Source of the DNA: Anopheles merus
Taxonomy: Eukaryota; Arthropoda; Insecta; Diptera; Culicidae
Length of the DNA stretch: 64,000 nucleotides
Assembly: GCF_017562075.2 (NCBI RefSeq)
Contig: NC_054082.1
Location: 4,583,550-4,647,549, forward strand
Reading direction: 5' to 3'
The translations under genes and the position numbers were made by a program. Below, in pieces: positions 52,413 to 64,000 of the stretch. Each line of letters starts with the position of its first letter. Positions within the stretch are counted from its first letter, which is position 1. Under the pieces are notes generated by a model. It did no database searches, was not told the DNA's origin, and worked only from the letters and a program-made list of their open reading frames with translations.

Positions 52413-52877
52413 GTAAGTGTTGTGTCCACGGCGGGCTTTTCCTTTTTGCAAAACTCAACCAAATTAAAGCAAAACCACGACACGATCGTGATGCGCTTCA
52501 CAATACCGTTTTTTTTCCGGCGAAAGATATTTGCGCAAGCGAACACATTTTTCGACCGCATTTTTGACGTTTCCAAACCAGACGCACGAGGCGTCTACTA
52601 ACTGCTCGAATCGCTCGCACTGCTCGAAATAGAAGGGCAAATGCTTGGAGTGTACGGGGCGGACGGGGGGGGGGAGGGCTGCCGCGTTGGAGCTCTCGGC
52701 CCTCTCGGCCTCGAGCAATGGCGGTGGGGTAGGTTGACACATTTTGTGCCCCTTGAATTGGTTTGATCGGCCAATATGGTGGTGTGTCCCAGGCCCGGGA
52801 CGAACGAAACATCTTGCACTGCTCTCATATACTGCAGTGACGCGATCGTACGAAGCACAGGACAATGAGGGCAAAGC

Positions 52878-52914
52878 TGATGATGATGATGATGATGATG
52901 ACGATGATGATGAG
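52878..52914. repeat. (GAT)n trinucleotide run
   Basis: About eleven GAT units with one GAC. It is followed within 60 bp by a CT-rich block (about 52965-53040). Confidence 0.92.
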
Positions 52915-54260
52915 CATAATCGAAGCAACAGAAGCACACACACTCTCGATCTTTGCCGCGCTGTCTCTCTCTCTCTCTCACTCACTCTCGCGCTCTCCCT
53001 CTCTCTCGCTTTTCATCGCTCTTTCTCCCTTTCGCGCACACCCGTTGCTGTGCCCCGGCCGTGCCGCCATTTTGTTTTTTATTTCGCATGGTGTGTATTG
53101 ATATTTGCTCGGGGGTTTTCGAGCGATGCGGTTTTTGAGCTTTCTTCGCTTCTTGAAGTTTCTCTGCTTCTGCTGCTAGCTTCCCCGCTTCTTATTGGCA
53201 TGCTGGTTGAAGTGTTGGCCTCACCCGACTGCCGGCTTGCTGCCGATGGGGTCTCTTGGTCTCATAATCGCCACCTTTGCGCTTAAGGGGGTGGTGGTGC
53301 ACAGGAACCAAACCCCCCCCCCCCAGGCTGATGCTATCTCTATCCGGGGTTCGGTTTTTCTTTCCGATGTGGCCCCCCTACATATTCAGTGCGACTGGGT
53401 GGGTTAACAGTTCTCTTCTTTTCCCGGGATCGGTCCATCACACACACACACACACTTAATTGGAAACCTCTGAGGCTGATGGGGCACGAGCTCCTCCCCG
53501 CTAGCCGGTGTGGTGTGATTTATCCCTCTAAACCGCGGAACCCCGGAAGTCGCTAGGAGCAAACTAACACGAGGCCACAACACTATAAAACGGTTCAGTC
53601 TCACCGGGTTCTGTTTTTTTTTCCTCTTCTCTCTCTTCTCTCTCTTTCCCATCATAAGGGCTCCACCCCACGGCCAGCCGGCGTGAATGTGGCATGTCGC
53701 TGGCGCATTGGCAGTGTGTGTGTGTGTGTGCCCTCTCACTGTCCCGCTCACACGCGCTTGCCGGTCGCGCGTATCGTACGTACAAGCCCAGCCTGTGTGT
53801 GTGTGTGCGTTTATACTCGCTCACCGGCCCCGCCGTATGTACACCGGGGCACACATCTGTATATGCAGAAAGTGCATCACATGCACATACAATTGCAATT
53901 GCTTGCGCGCGTGTACGAACGACGTGCCGGGAGCGAGCGCGCGCGCCTGCCCGGCCCCTTCCATTCCGTTCCGTTCGAAGCGGCTTCGTCTTTGCCGACG
54001 GCCACGACGACCACGACGACGACGTTCGTCATCTTCGGGCCCGGTACAATGCGGGCAGTACGGTTTTCTGCGCCCTTGCAGCTGCATGTGCATGCGGTGT
54101 GTGACTTTGGCTCTTGAGCGTTACGCATCCCAAAACCGGCCGAACCCGATCATCAGCACTAGCGGCGGGCGCAAATCACACGGGGCGGTAAGGCTTCCTC
54201 CTTTCTTCCTTTTTCCTTCCCTTGCTCCACCTAATCATCTAATCAGAGACGGGGAGCGGT

Positions 54261-54910
54261 AAAGAGTGTTGTGTTCTTGTCTGTGTGTGTGTGTGTCAGT
54301 GTGCGTGCGTATATGTGCTCCCCTTCTAATCGTCGTCCATCTTTTTTGCTCGCGCGTTCGCCGATCATTTTCGAGCAGTTGCTCAAGCAGTGTGCGTCGA
54401 GCGCAAAAAAGAAACCCCAACCCGCATACACACAGTAGCACTTTCCGCGAAAAACGGACAGAACTCCTCCAGTCCGTAGCGCACGGTGGGCCGGTCGTGT
54501 TTGCTGTGCTGTAGTTCTGGATCCGGTCCGGTACGCCTAAAAGTGATGCATTAGAACGAAAAAAGTGCTTTGAGTAGTCGCGTGTGAAAGCTTCGAGCTT
54601 GGGATACCTTTGCAGGAAGCATATTGTTGGCAATCCGGTTCCGAACGCGGCTAGGCTAGGAAGATCAGCAGCACAGAGCACGTGTGTTTTCGCCGCGAGT
54701 GATCATTGCCGTTTAACAGTTCTTCTTCGACACCAAGAGAGAGAAAGAGAGAGAGAAGAAAAGGAGTTGTTGTGTCTACTAGGGAAAGATTTTCAAACGA
54801 TACCACGTTGAAGTGTCATATCCTTGATATCGGAATCTGAACATCCGGCTTTCAGTTCACGGCGGCATAAATACAGCTTGTGTGCGTTACTCTCCAAACC
54901 CGTCTTGAAG
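54261..54910 (+). other. Candidate 5'-UTR exon ending in a splice donor
   Basis: Leader-like sequence ends at TCTTGAAG followed by GTGAGATAG (donor at 54911). Upstream lie GTGTGT tracts and short frames only. Only the donor and base composition support it. Confidence 0.25.
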
Positions 54911-57900
54911 GTGAGATAGTGGGGATTGTGATACTAAAACGAGATGGATTCTGTTAGTAATAAATCAGTCAAAAACAGTGAAACGCTTACCCTTGAGATG
55001 TTGACATCCAACGTCTGGTGTTCTTTTCTTCGCTGTCGGTCTTTGGATAAGCATGGCTGGTGACGATTTTAAAGACCTAAAAACTGGAACTAGAAAACAT
55101 CTTACACATCCACATCATTATTTTTCTAAATGCTGTTATCTAAAGTTGTCTGACTTCTTGATTTAAGTGCTGAAAGCTACTCTTGAATTACCAGGAAGTT
55201 GCTGTGAGTGATTTAATTCTATTCCCAAAATTCCTCGGTTTGAGTAACGGGTTTAAGACACTCGCTCTCCAATGATCCTAATCCTGGCGGAACTTGGCAT
55301 GCCACATAAAGAACGCACTTTCATTGCAGTCTGCAACATTTTATATAAACCGAGCGCCGCATCCCTTCTACGCCGAAGGGGACAGCGGAAAAGGGACAGA
55401 AGCGTCCTACTCATTAGACACGTCTTCTTATATCCTAAATGGTTATTTATCGACTAGAGACATAAATCGAATTTGAAAGCACGAAAGGGTGTGAAGTACA
55501 GCTCCCCGCTCCTCCTCCGTTTCATTCGGCTTCCTTCTTCGCCTAGCATCATCTCAGACACTTCTGGTGTGAGAATGGGTGTTGCCGAGCAAGGCAGAAA
55601 AACATCATAAATCCTTTCCCCCCATCGCCTCCCCCAGGAAGCACGGGACACGTGGAGTGGCGGTGTGTACCGTCGGTTCCAGGAAAGCCCGAAAAGTTGA
55701 ACAAAACGAACCCGTTCCCGTTTCTGTCGTTTCCGGCATTTCCGGGACGATTTTTGAATTTTCTTCGAATAAATCGATGAACCGTTGGACACGCTGGCTG
55801 GCTCGGTGGAGGGAGGCCTGAGGAATGCAATTTTCATGTTTCATGTTTGATGGTGTGTTGTGTGTGTATGTGTGGCTGTGTGTGTGTGTGTTTCTGCTGC
55901 AATCACCACACTTTTCGCCCCTATTTGGCACAGGTTGCGCTGGCAGACGGCCAGTGCGATGGTGGAGCCGACCACAGAACTCCACCAACTCTCTCTCTCT
56001 CTCCCTCACACGCACACACACACACAGGGATGTCTCGTAGCATTGCCTCCACAATGCTTTGCCCGTTCGCCGCCCACCGAAAGCAACAAAAGTCTCACCG
56101 GCTAAAAATATCGATTTTGTCTGCGCTTTTTAAATGCTGTGGAAAGAGGGCCGCCGCCGCCGTCGCCGTTGCCATTCCATGTGCAGAAAAAGGTGGCTTC
56201 TGCTCCGCACCTGCACACACACACAGACACACACACATGCACACCCGCTGCTTGGGTGGGTGGGGCACGACACACAGACATCCCTCATCCGCTGGTGCGC
56301 GGCAGCCGTCGGCATCCACCGAAGGGCCCGAGTGGGCCTCAATGCCGTCTGGCCGTTGGGGTTGGTCATAGCCTTCGTGCACGTTGCCAGGACGCGTGTC
56401 GGCGATACGAGCGGAAGTGCGACTGAAATAGACGATAGATATAGCCAGTGTGTGTGTGTGTGTGTGACTCATACCAACATAGACACACTCACCGTAAGTG
56501 TGGTAGTAGACATCGTCGCCGTACACGGAAGCGCTTACGTGTGGGTTCGTTGCTTAGTGTGTAGGATAGATATTCACACCACACCAGTCCAGTGGAGGTA
56601 CGGTCGTCCCTTTTTCGCACGTGCTGCTCCTTCCCGCTCATGTCCTACGCAATGTTCGGGTCGGGAAAAGTCTCACCCTCTCGCCGGCTCGCCGGTTCCG
56701 CTGTGTGCGTGTGTCGGGAAAATTCCCGACCGTGGTGCGCATTTACCGCGTTGGGTAAGGGCGCCCAACTTCCCACACGTACTGACTGACAGGCTGACTC
56801 CGCGAGCCTGGCTGGCTGGCTGGCTGGCACGCTGTTTTCCGGGACGTCTCTTCCGGCTTGTGGAACCGTCTGGTGCGGAAGAGGCGGGTGTGTCTTCGTC
56901 GGCAGAAGGACGACGACGTCACACCGCTTGGTTTATCGCTCGCTGTCCCGTTTTTTTCCCCCTGGTGTGAGTGCTTTCTCTGTGTGTGTAGGTGAGTACA
57001 GATGCACACAACTCGTGTACATAGCCAACACCACCAGCCACAGACAGGGTTCGTGCTCGCGTCCTTCCCGTGGGTGTTGCTCCGGTCGGGTAAGGGCGCA
57101 CTCGGTGTGCGCCGGTTGCTTCCGGGTTTTCTTGCATTCCGTATGGGGGGGGGGGAGGAGCGAGAGCATTGCGGAGAAAAATCGATTTATATACAGCTGA
57201 CGAAGTTTTTCCCGGGAGCGCTCGAGACCGGGGGAGGGGAGGGAAGGAAAACTTTTTCGCTCCTCTCTTTTCCTCCCTTGTGCTGCCCCGTCCTGTGACG
57301 GGGATGCGGTCGTTCGGCGCTTTGCTGCATGTTCATCCTTCGGCGCTCGCGCTTTCGCACCTGCAAACAGGAAACATGAAGCTTTTTTGTAATTAAAAGT
57401 ATTCCTCTAACTTACCGCGAATTGTTTAAATTGCCACTTCCAAAGCAAAACGCACCGGAAAGAATTTCTGCCAACCACACACACACACACGCACACAGTG
57501 CTTACCATCAGTTGACAGCTCTGCCTTGCGTCTCCATGGCAACGAGGCTCGCCGGGTTTCACGGAGACGGTTTCAGCCACACACACGCAGTAAACATTGC
57601 GTCCAGCCGTACAGCCGACCAGTAAATTTCAGTGCAGTCAAGTGACGAGTACGGTACAGCATCGGTTCCAAATCTTTTTCGCGATTGTCTTCTTCATCTC
57701 CGGACCTGCCCTGCCGCTGCTGCTGCTCCGGTGCAGCTTCATTGTTTCCGATGAAGTAACTTTGCAGCGTGTGAGCAGAAAAGAGAGGAAAACACAGGCT
57801 GGATGGACAGAGCTTGAAGCATTTCGATCTGCAAGCAGGGCGCGTGAAGTCAAGACGTGAAGCAAAAAAAAAAACGAAAAGCGATTTTAGTAAAACGAAG

Positions 57901-60900
57901 AGAGGGCACGTTAGGTTTTGTGTTTTGTGCAAAAAATTGTGTACCGAAGAGATTTGAAGCAAGAGGAACGGAGTAAATCGAGCGACATTTTAGCGAGCGA
58001 AAGGAGCGCGATTGAAGACGAGTGCGAAGGAAGGAGAGGCGACAGATACTGGCATCCAAGCACACATTGTGACCATGAAAAAGCGATTGGATAGGCTGCG
58101 AAAATCTAGTAAGATTAATTCACCGGTATCCCAGCACAGAAGCGGAGATTCTGACTTTGCTACTTTGCTGCATGTGATGTAACAAAGTGGCGTTTTATCG
58201 TCTCCATAGGTTACTGTGTTAGTTCTTGTGGCCTTTGATCGCTTGTGTGACCAAATTCAGTTTTAAAGAACAGTTAGTTTAAGCATCCCCCCCCCCTTCC
58301 GCAACTCCCACCCAACAAGTAGAACAAAGTGTAGGCCATCATTTTTTTTGATCCCACCATGGGCTCACGGTTTTTTTTCTTCTTGTTAGCTAGAGCGGGA
58401 CAGCCACAGCGAGGGAATGGTAAAACACAGTGCGAGAGAGCGCCAGCGGAAAACGGTCCACCGTGTTCGCGTTGCGTCACAGAATCGGGCGTCCAGAAGG
58501 TGAATAACCTTCGAAACACACATACACACACACTGCAAAGTTTCAGCGCTGTGCGTGTGTGTGCGTTAGAATTGAGGATCTTTTTCGCGTTCCGCGGGCG
58601 CGTTGTTTCTCGTTGCATCGTCCCTCGGTTAAGATCTCCCCATCGCGAGCATGTGTGTTTTTCGCTCGCCATCTCCCACCCTTCGGTGTGAAAGGGATGC
58701 CAATAATCTAATGAAGCAACTTCAATCGACGCACACACAAAAAAAAACACAAAGCACGCCATTACAAACACCATCAACAGTTTGGGGGGAAACATTGAAA
58801 CACTCTCTCATACACACATACACACACAATCCATCAATAGCAATGTAGGAGCAGTGGCGGTTCGGGGGCACGGAGACGCGCGCGGGGCTAGGTTGTTGGC
58901 CACGCGCGCGTCGTCGTTCGCGAAAGATAATTAGTTCGCAAAAATTTTCGCGAATCTCCCGTTTGGGGCAGAAAGGGGGTTGGTTCGGTTTCTTCCGCTT
59001 GCTTTTCTTCCCCCTAATTCGGGTGGAATACGCTGAACCCGCTCTCGCGATGCGCGAATTTCTTTGCGATTTTCTTACTTTGCGCTGCCGCTGGCTTTCT
59101 TACGATGGGCCGGGTGTAGCGCGCTCGCGCGATATAGCACTGGTGGAACAAAGGACAGAGCAAGAGAGAGAGATAAAGAGAAAGAGAGAGCGTGCGTGAT
59201 TGGTGGTTAGAGGAAAAGAGGATCCAAACGGGAGTGAAGGTGTGTGCCTTCTCGCTACCACGGTGAATCAAATCCATTTCCTCAGCCCGGTTAGAAGCAG
59301 TGAAGACGGGATGAAGTAAGGGCGACACATTAAGGTTTTTTTTTGTTGTTGCTGTGCCTTCCTGCTGGTGTATTCGGTGTACTGTGATCGCGACATCAAA
59401 CGTTCAATCTTTTGTTTGAGCAAATCAGCTTTGCAAGCACAACTCCATCTCTCCCTTCCTTTCGCCCCTTTTTTTGGAAGAAATTTTGTGCAGTATCGCC
59501 ATTATCGTCACACTTTTGCCGTGTGCGGGTTGTGTTATCTGATAAATGTAATTCATATTGATCTCAGGTTTGCATCGCGTAGCAGAGTTTGCGAATTTGT
59601 GTGTGGGTGGGTCCCATTCCAAAACCCCATTCCATGTAGAAGTGAGAAGTGTGTGAACAGTGAAGCACGGGCCCTTTTTTTTTGGTAAATAAAAAAATCG
59701 AAAAAGGGCTACACGAGGAAACACCGTCATCGCTTCACTCACAGTGCGGCGGGTTAGTAATCGAAAGGGGGAGATGGCGATGGTGGTGGGCCCCAGGGCA
59801 GGGGAGATAGTGTGTGCACGCTCGCGTTATAGGGACAGCCGATCTCGCCCAACTCGCTGCCAGACGGTGACGGGCGGGCGCTACGTGTAGTGAGGATAGA
59901 ACCTGGTTGTGCCCCTGCGCACTTTGCTGGCAGATTTGTACAGTTAAATCGTGCTTTCCAAACCCAATATCCGTGCGATCGGCGGGGTACTTGGTGCTGT
60001 AGGGACAGTAGTGCGATATTCAATCACCAGCCCCTGGGTAGTGTGAAGAGATACCTCAGTTTCAGTATGACATTACACAAAACGTTTCCCATTAGTCGAC
60101 AAAAGTACCGTTTTCAAGCAGGATAGTGAATGTTGTATGCTACCCATTGTGTTCGTGACAGGGCAGTGTTTTGGGGCAGTGTAGATTCATAGAGGAGACA
60201 ACCCTTACGTTTGACAGGCGGCGGAACCGCGTCCGTTTCTGCGGTGCAACAAGGTGCTAATGAAAAACAAACAAAAAAAGGATGCTCAACAGGAGCCAAC
60301 ACATATTTGAAGCATTTTAAAACACCACACCATCGCCGTCACCCCCGATGACCAATAATCAAAGAAAACAGCGTATCTGAAGGTCATTAGACTTAAGTTT
60401 TTTGACCTCTCTTTTCATCCGTATCGTCGTGTCTCTGTGTGGGTGTCTGCCTAAATATATGTGTGTGTGCGTAGTTAGCCGTTTTGTACTACAACACCCC
60501 CAGTTTGATGATATATGTGCGCAAAATGACTGAGTGTGGTTGTGCTTCTGTGTACCATCATCTAATACTGCCACCCCACTGCCACAACCTTCTTTTGGTA
60601 TGCCTGTGGTACACTCTTGCAATCGTGGTGGTTGTGTCTGGTGGTTGAAAACGCACGCCGCAACAGTGTTTCATTTAAGCCGAGCTGTGCAAAATGCGCG
60701 ATACTCTTGAAGTGCGTAAAATACCCATCTGCAACACTTAAGTTACGGTGGAGCAAAAGATGTGATTGTCGTTGGGAAGATTTGATCAGTAATTTGCTAA
60801 AATGTTGCTTAAAAACACCATACTCTCTTGCCTCTTGGCCCGTGTGGTCTGGTTTCGATGTGTTAGAAGTACTGTTGATTGTATGTGTGCGTGTGAGTTG

Positions 60901-63216
60901 AACCAACACTAAGCCAATTTTGGGGCGGGCGAGCATCATCATCACCAAACATATCAAACGGACACTCACGAGCAGGCTTAGAAACAGCTACAGCCAGTAA
61001 AATGTGCAACTCAGTGTTTTAGCGCAATTTGTAGAAAAACTAAATCCAACTTTTCATTCAACTAATTTTGTGCAAATTAATCCAACGACGATAAAACGAT
61101 GGTTCGTCGCTTGCTCCCCTTAAGCCACATTCTAAGGCACCAGCACACATACACATACACCGCCATGCACGACGCATGAGTTCTACCGGGAAGGAAGCAG
61201 GGTTGGAAATAGCCCGTTGCGCAAGTTTTTCGCAAACGAGCACACTGCCCCGTTGGGGGTTGGTTTCACTTGTACGTGTGTGAGTGTGTGGTGGTGTGCA
61301 AAAAATCTATCGTGCTCTCACTCCTGCCACTCAAATTGTTGAACGTGTACGCACTCAAACAGAGCACATTTGGTAGGAAGCGGCACTCACGGAACTTCCC
61401 ACTGCTGCCCCCATGTTGCGTCAGGGAAGAAACATCGCTTTTTTGTTAAAATTATTCGTAATTTATTTTAACACCAACACAAAGTACCACTCAGTTATCA
61501 CCAATTTTGGATAATTTGCAATTCAAAGGAAGTTATCAGTATCAAGTATGATGACAAAACTGATAATCGCACAAAGCCTTCAATCACACTGGCACACACT
61601 GTGTTGACTTATGTGTTAATAACCTTGAAGCTGTTGATTGAAGAATTAATGGCAACGTTTGTTCAAAACCAATGTTTTAACACTCCTTTAAGTTACCAAA
61701 AACAGCACTTTGCCCAGAAAAATCCACCCTAAATGCTATGGTTCACATTCGGCAACGGCACAAACCTCCTTTTCCAAACTAAACAGCTCAACACCATGCG
61801 ATACACTGTGATCGTGCGTAACGCACTGACACAGACACTGTTTTCACTTTCAAACCGCGCACGGTGTTCACACTCTGGCTTCAAGACTGCCTGCAAACTC
61901 TACACACATTAGAGCAAACGCAAGAAAACGATGCGAAAAGTAGAGGCGAAGGTCAATCCGTCGCTACGTTGTTTGCGGACTGAGTTCGCAAAACCTCAAC
62001 CGAACGCAACCGGCAACGACCACCACTTCATCGTCAGTGCGCGACTAGATTACTTTGGCACCGTCTCTTCTCCCCCCTATATTTCAATCAAACCTAACCC
62101 AGAGACCTTGGCCTCGTTTTCGGGGCCGCCTGTGCCGAAATATGATTATTTGGCGCACGCACTCACACACAACAGCACCGGCCTCTCGACACACACAACA
62201 CACACAGCAGATAGTAAAAGCATGCGTGTGCGAATCGCGAAACGCACCCCGGTCGAAACGAGATGCGTGCGTACCCGTCTCGCACACTTGCAAAAGAGTC
62301 TCACTGTACGAAACGGGAATTGAAAAAAAACGGCGATGCGAAAATCACACACAAAAAAACACGCAACGCACACAATCATCTTTTCGCCAAAAAAAAAACC
62401 GCATGCGCAAAAAAAAGAAACGCCACAGCACAACGCACCATCGCACTTATCTCTCTTTCTCGCTCTCACTGTCAGGCTTGATCTAGGCCACCGCGTGCTA
62501 ATCTATAGCACGCATCCGCTTGTCTACCACTACCATCAAATGCGTTGCGCACGCGGTACGCGTCACCGTTGACCTACTTTGCGAGGCGAGACGCGCGAAT
62601 TTTTGCCTACGCACACACCGCATGGGACCGTCGCGAACGCAACGGCCCCTTTCTCTCTCTCTCTGTCGCTCTCTCGCTAGACACGCACAATCGATACGCT
62701 AGAGCTACACGCAACTGCACGATACCGCGCGAGCACAGCATCTCCTCGCGCAAAGCCGGGTGCGTGTACGCGTACACAAACGCAAGAGAGCGAGCGGGTG
62801 CGCGAGCGTGCGCGACGGTGTATCGCAATTTTTAAACACACACACACACCGTCCAACTCTTTGTGTTGAGTAGGGGAGAGCGGTGTGTAGGGGTGCGTCG
62901 CATAGAGTTTGCAAAAAAGATCCACCGCCATGCGAATGTGCGTGGAGAAAGAAAAGCACTTGCAGATGGTCGTTCGCACCGCGAGAATAGAGAAATAGCC
63001 GCGGACCGCGGGTTGCGTATCGAGAGAGCGCGCCGGCAGTGTACGCATGATGCGTGCCGCGTGTTGGGTTTACGCTCGCCCGGTGGTCACTCTCGCGCTC
63101 GACACACGGTCGCTCTCTTGCGCGCCGCGGCTTGCTCTACTCTCGCTGTCAGTGATCATCAGATGCTTTTTCGGGTTCTTCCTACGAACTGAACTTGATG
63201 GTGTTGACGCTATCCT
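54911..63216. other. Non-coding, probable 5' introns or leader region of Syncrip
   Basis: No convincing coding exon. 57600-58108 is leader-like, and 62450-63150 is CpG-rich with CGCGCG patches and could be a promoter. CA and CT runs are short compared with the left end of the window. Assignment to Syncrip rests only on orientation and proximity. Confidence 0.35.
58075..58108 (+). other. Candidate alternative first coding exon that could splice in frame to Syncrip
   Basis: An ATG in good context (GTGACCATGA) opens MKKRLDRLRKS. After 34 nt there is a GTAAGA donor (58109). Joining 58108 to the acceptor at 63643 gives AAA and then the Syncrip ATG, so the frame is kept and the product would carry 12 extra basic residues. 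Unspliced, the frame ends after 35 codons. The upstream 400 nt is purine-rich and leader-like. The frame match has a one-in-three chance of arising randomly, and the donor lacks the usual AG before GT. Confidence 0.25.
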
Positions 63217-63545
63217 AAATTATTATTATTATTATTATTTAATCTTCAACGGGCCGTATGGCCTAATGTGATTGAGAAAAAAAAAAATACATAGAAATTT
63301 ACATCGCAATTCAACGGCAAAACGGAGATTCCTTGAAGCACTGAGATATCGAAGTCGAAGCAATCCGAGACAGTGTTGAAACAGCCGACATGCGGAACAT
63401 AGGGTCAGACCGACCAGCACTGGAACGGGGTTGAGCGACGTAGAGTTTCTCTAGACCTAAGTGTTCGGGATGGTGCATAGATATCGACTCGATGCAACAA
63501 AGGCGATGAGTCGATAGAGTCATGTTTCATGATCCGCTGATTTAC
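63217..63545 (-). pseudogene. CR1/T1-like non-LTR retrotransposon 3' fragment in a Syncrip intron
   Basis: On the minus strand, frames encode VDIYAPSRTLRSRETL, then SDPMFRM and, one frame over, FNTVSDCFDFDIS. These match the C-terminal end of ORF2 in CR1/jockey-type LINEs, where an IN(L)YAP.RTLR block is followed by a D(P/F)...FN...D.FDF block. The 3' end carries an A/T-rich UTR with GGCCATACGGCCC and terminates in about seven AAT units (plus-strand ATT, 63217-63240), a typical LINE microsatellite tail. At least one frameshift and stops are present. It lies antisense to Syncrip, about 100 nt upstream of the first coding exon. Confidence 0.7.
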
Positions 63546-63644
63546 ATAGGAAATTCTGAAAACTAAACATTGCTTCCTTTTATTTTAAACCGCTCGGTTT
63601 TAAACAAAGTTTAACTATTTTCTCTTTTACTTTGCTTCACAGAA

Positions 63645-64000
63645 ATGGCCGAAGGTAATGGTGAGGTTGTAGAAGAGATGGCAAATCAAAAATCAGGCGA
63701 GGGTGGCGATGGCGAACGAACGCAGGACTACTCAAAGCTGCTGGAATATGGACTACATAAGATGGTGAGTAGTGGCCCAGCGGTGCTTTCCGGCATTGTT
63801 CCTCTGGGTTCAAGTCTTCATTCCATATGCTCTTACTTTCATCCCTACAGGTTGCCGGCCGGTTGGACGACATCTACAAAACGGGCAAGCTGGCCCACTC
63901 GGAACTAGATGAGCGGGCGTTGGATGCGCTGAAGGAATTCCATGTAGAAGGTGCCTTGGACGTACTGGACCAGTTCCTAGACTCAAACCTCGAACATGTG
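63645..64000 (+). CDS. Syp: Syncrip / hnRNP Q N-terminus, two exons, cut by the window end
   Basis: Exon 63645-63764 encodes 40 residues and the next, 63851-64000, encodes 50 more before the window ends. The intron is 86 nt (donor GTGAGT, acceptor CTACAG) and falls between codons. The product starts MAEGNGE, has an acidic G/E/D-rich stretch to about residue 27, then DYSKLLEYGL and, after the splice, the highly conserved DDIYKTGKLAHSELDERAL followed by SNLEHV. This matches the N-terminal acidic/NURR region of insect Syncrip; the RNA-recognition motifs would lie beyond the edge. Syncrip binds mRNA and acts in RNA localisation, translation and stability. An acceptor (TTCACAG) sits 2 nt before the ATG, so the start is on an internal exon and at least one upstream exon must exist. 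GLHKM and EFHVEG differ slightly from the remembered fly sequence. Confidence 0.93.

Noticed and set aside
56134..56970. 278-codon plus-strand frame, the second longest in the window
   Set aside because: Composition dominated by Arg, His, Cys and Val from CpG- and CA-rich DNA; no motif, no conserved blocks, no family recognised.

Overview
This window looks like nuclear DNA from a dipteran insect, most likely an anopheline mosquito. The reasons are short spliceosomal introns (60-90 nt), dipteran-like MPC1 and Syncrip proteins, very dense (CA)n, (CT)n and (CAG)n microsatellites, and decayed non-LTR retrotransposons of types common in mosquitoes. The species is an inference. No bacterial, plasmid or CRISPR-like structure was seen.

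Coding sequence is sparse and only three genes are convincing. (1) A two-exon mitochondrial pyruvate carrier subunit (MPC1) lies on the minus strand at 14564-14986. (2) A five-exon minus-strand gene at 19970-23507 encodes an 806-residue secretory-pathway protein. It has two tandem modules, each ending in a six-cysteine EGF-like unit like the ectodomain of the orphan class C receptors GPR158/GPR179, followed by a single membrane helix and no seven-helix domain. (3) At the right edge (63645-64000, running off the window) are the first two coding exons of Syncrip/hnRNP Q, on the plus strand.

Layout: 1-12.1 kb is non-coding and full of microsatellites. From 12.1 to 12.9 kb there are two minisatellites, one arranged as a foldback. 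From 13.4 to 15.2 kb lies MPC1 with a probable long 3' UTR and a 5' UTR intron. From 19.4 to 23.7 kb lies the tandem-module gene. From 24 to 63.6 kb there are almost 40 kb without a convincing coding exon. This stretch holds two tail-to-tail LINE fragments (33.2-34.2 kb), a stretch of different base texture (34.2-35.1 kb), and several 5'-UTR-like stretches ending in good plus-strand splice donors (near 44604, 52412, 54910 and 58108). It is plausibly the upstream regulatory region and 5' introns of Syncrip, but nothing in the sequence proves which gene these donors serve. A third LINE fragment sits antisense just upstream of the first Syncrip coding exon.

The three genes have no obvious shared pathway: one is mitochondrial metabolism, one a cell-surface or secretory protein, one RNA binding. 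The most unusual object is the tandem GPR158-like ectodomain protein. Its internal duplication is supported by matching cysteine spacing, matching motifs and an intron kept at the same position and phase in both copies.
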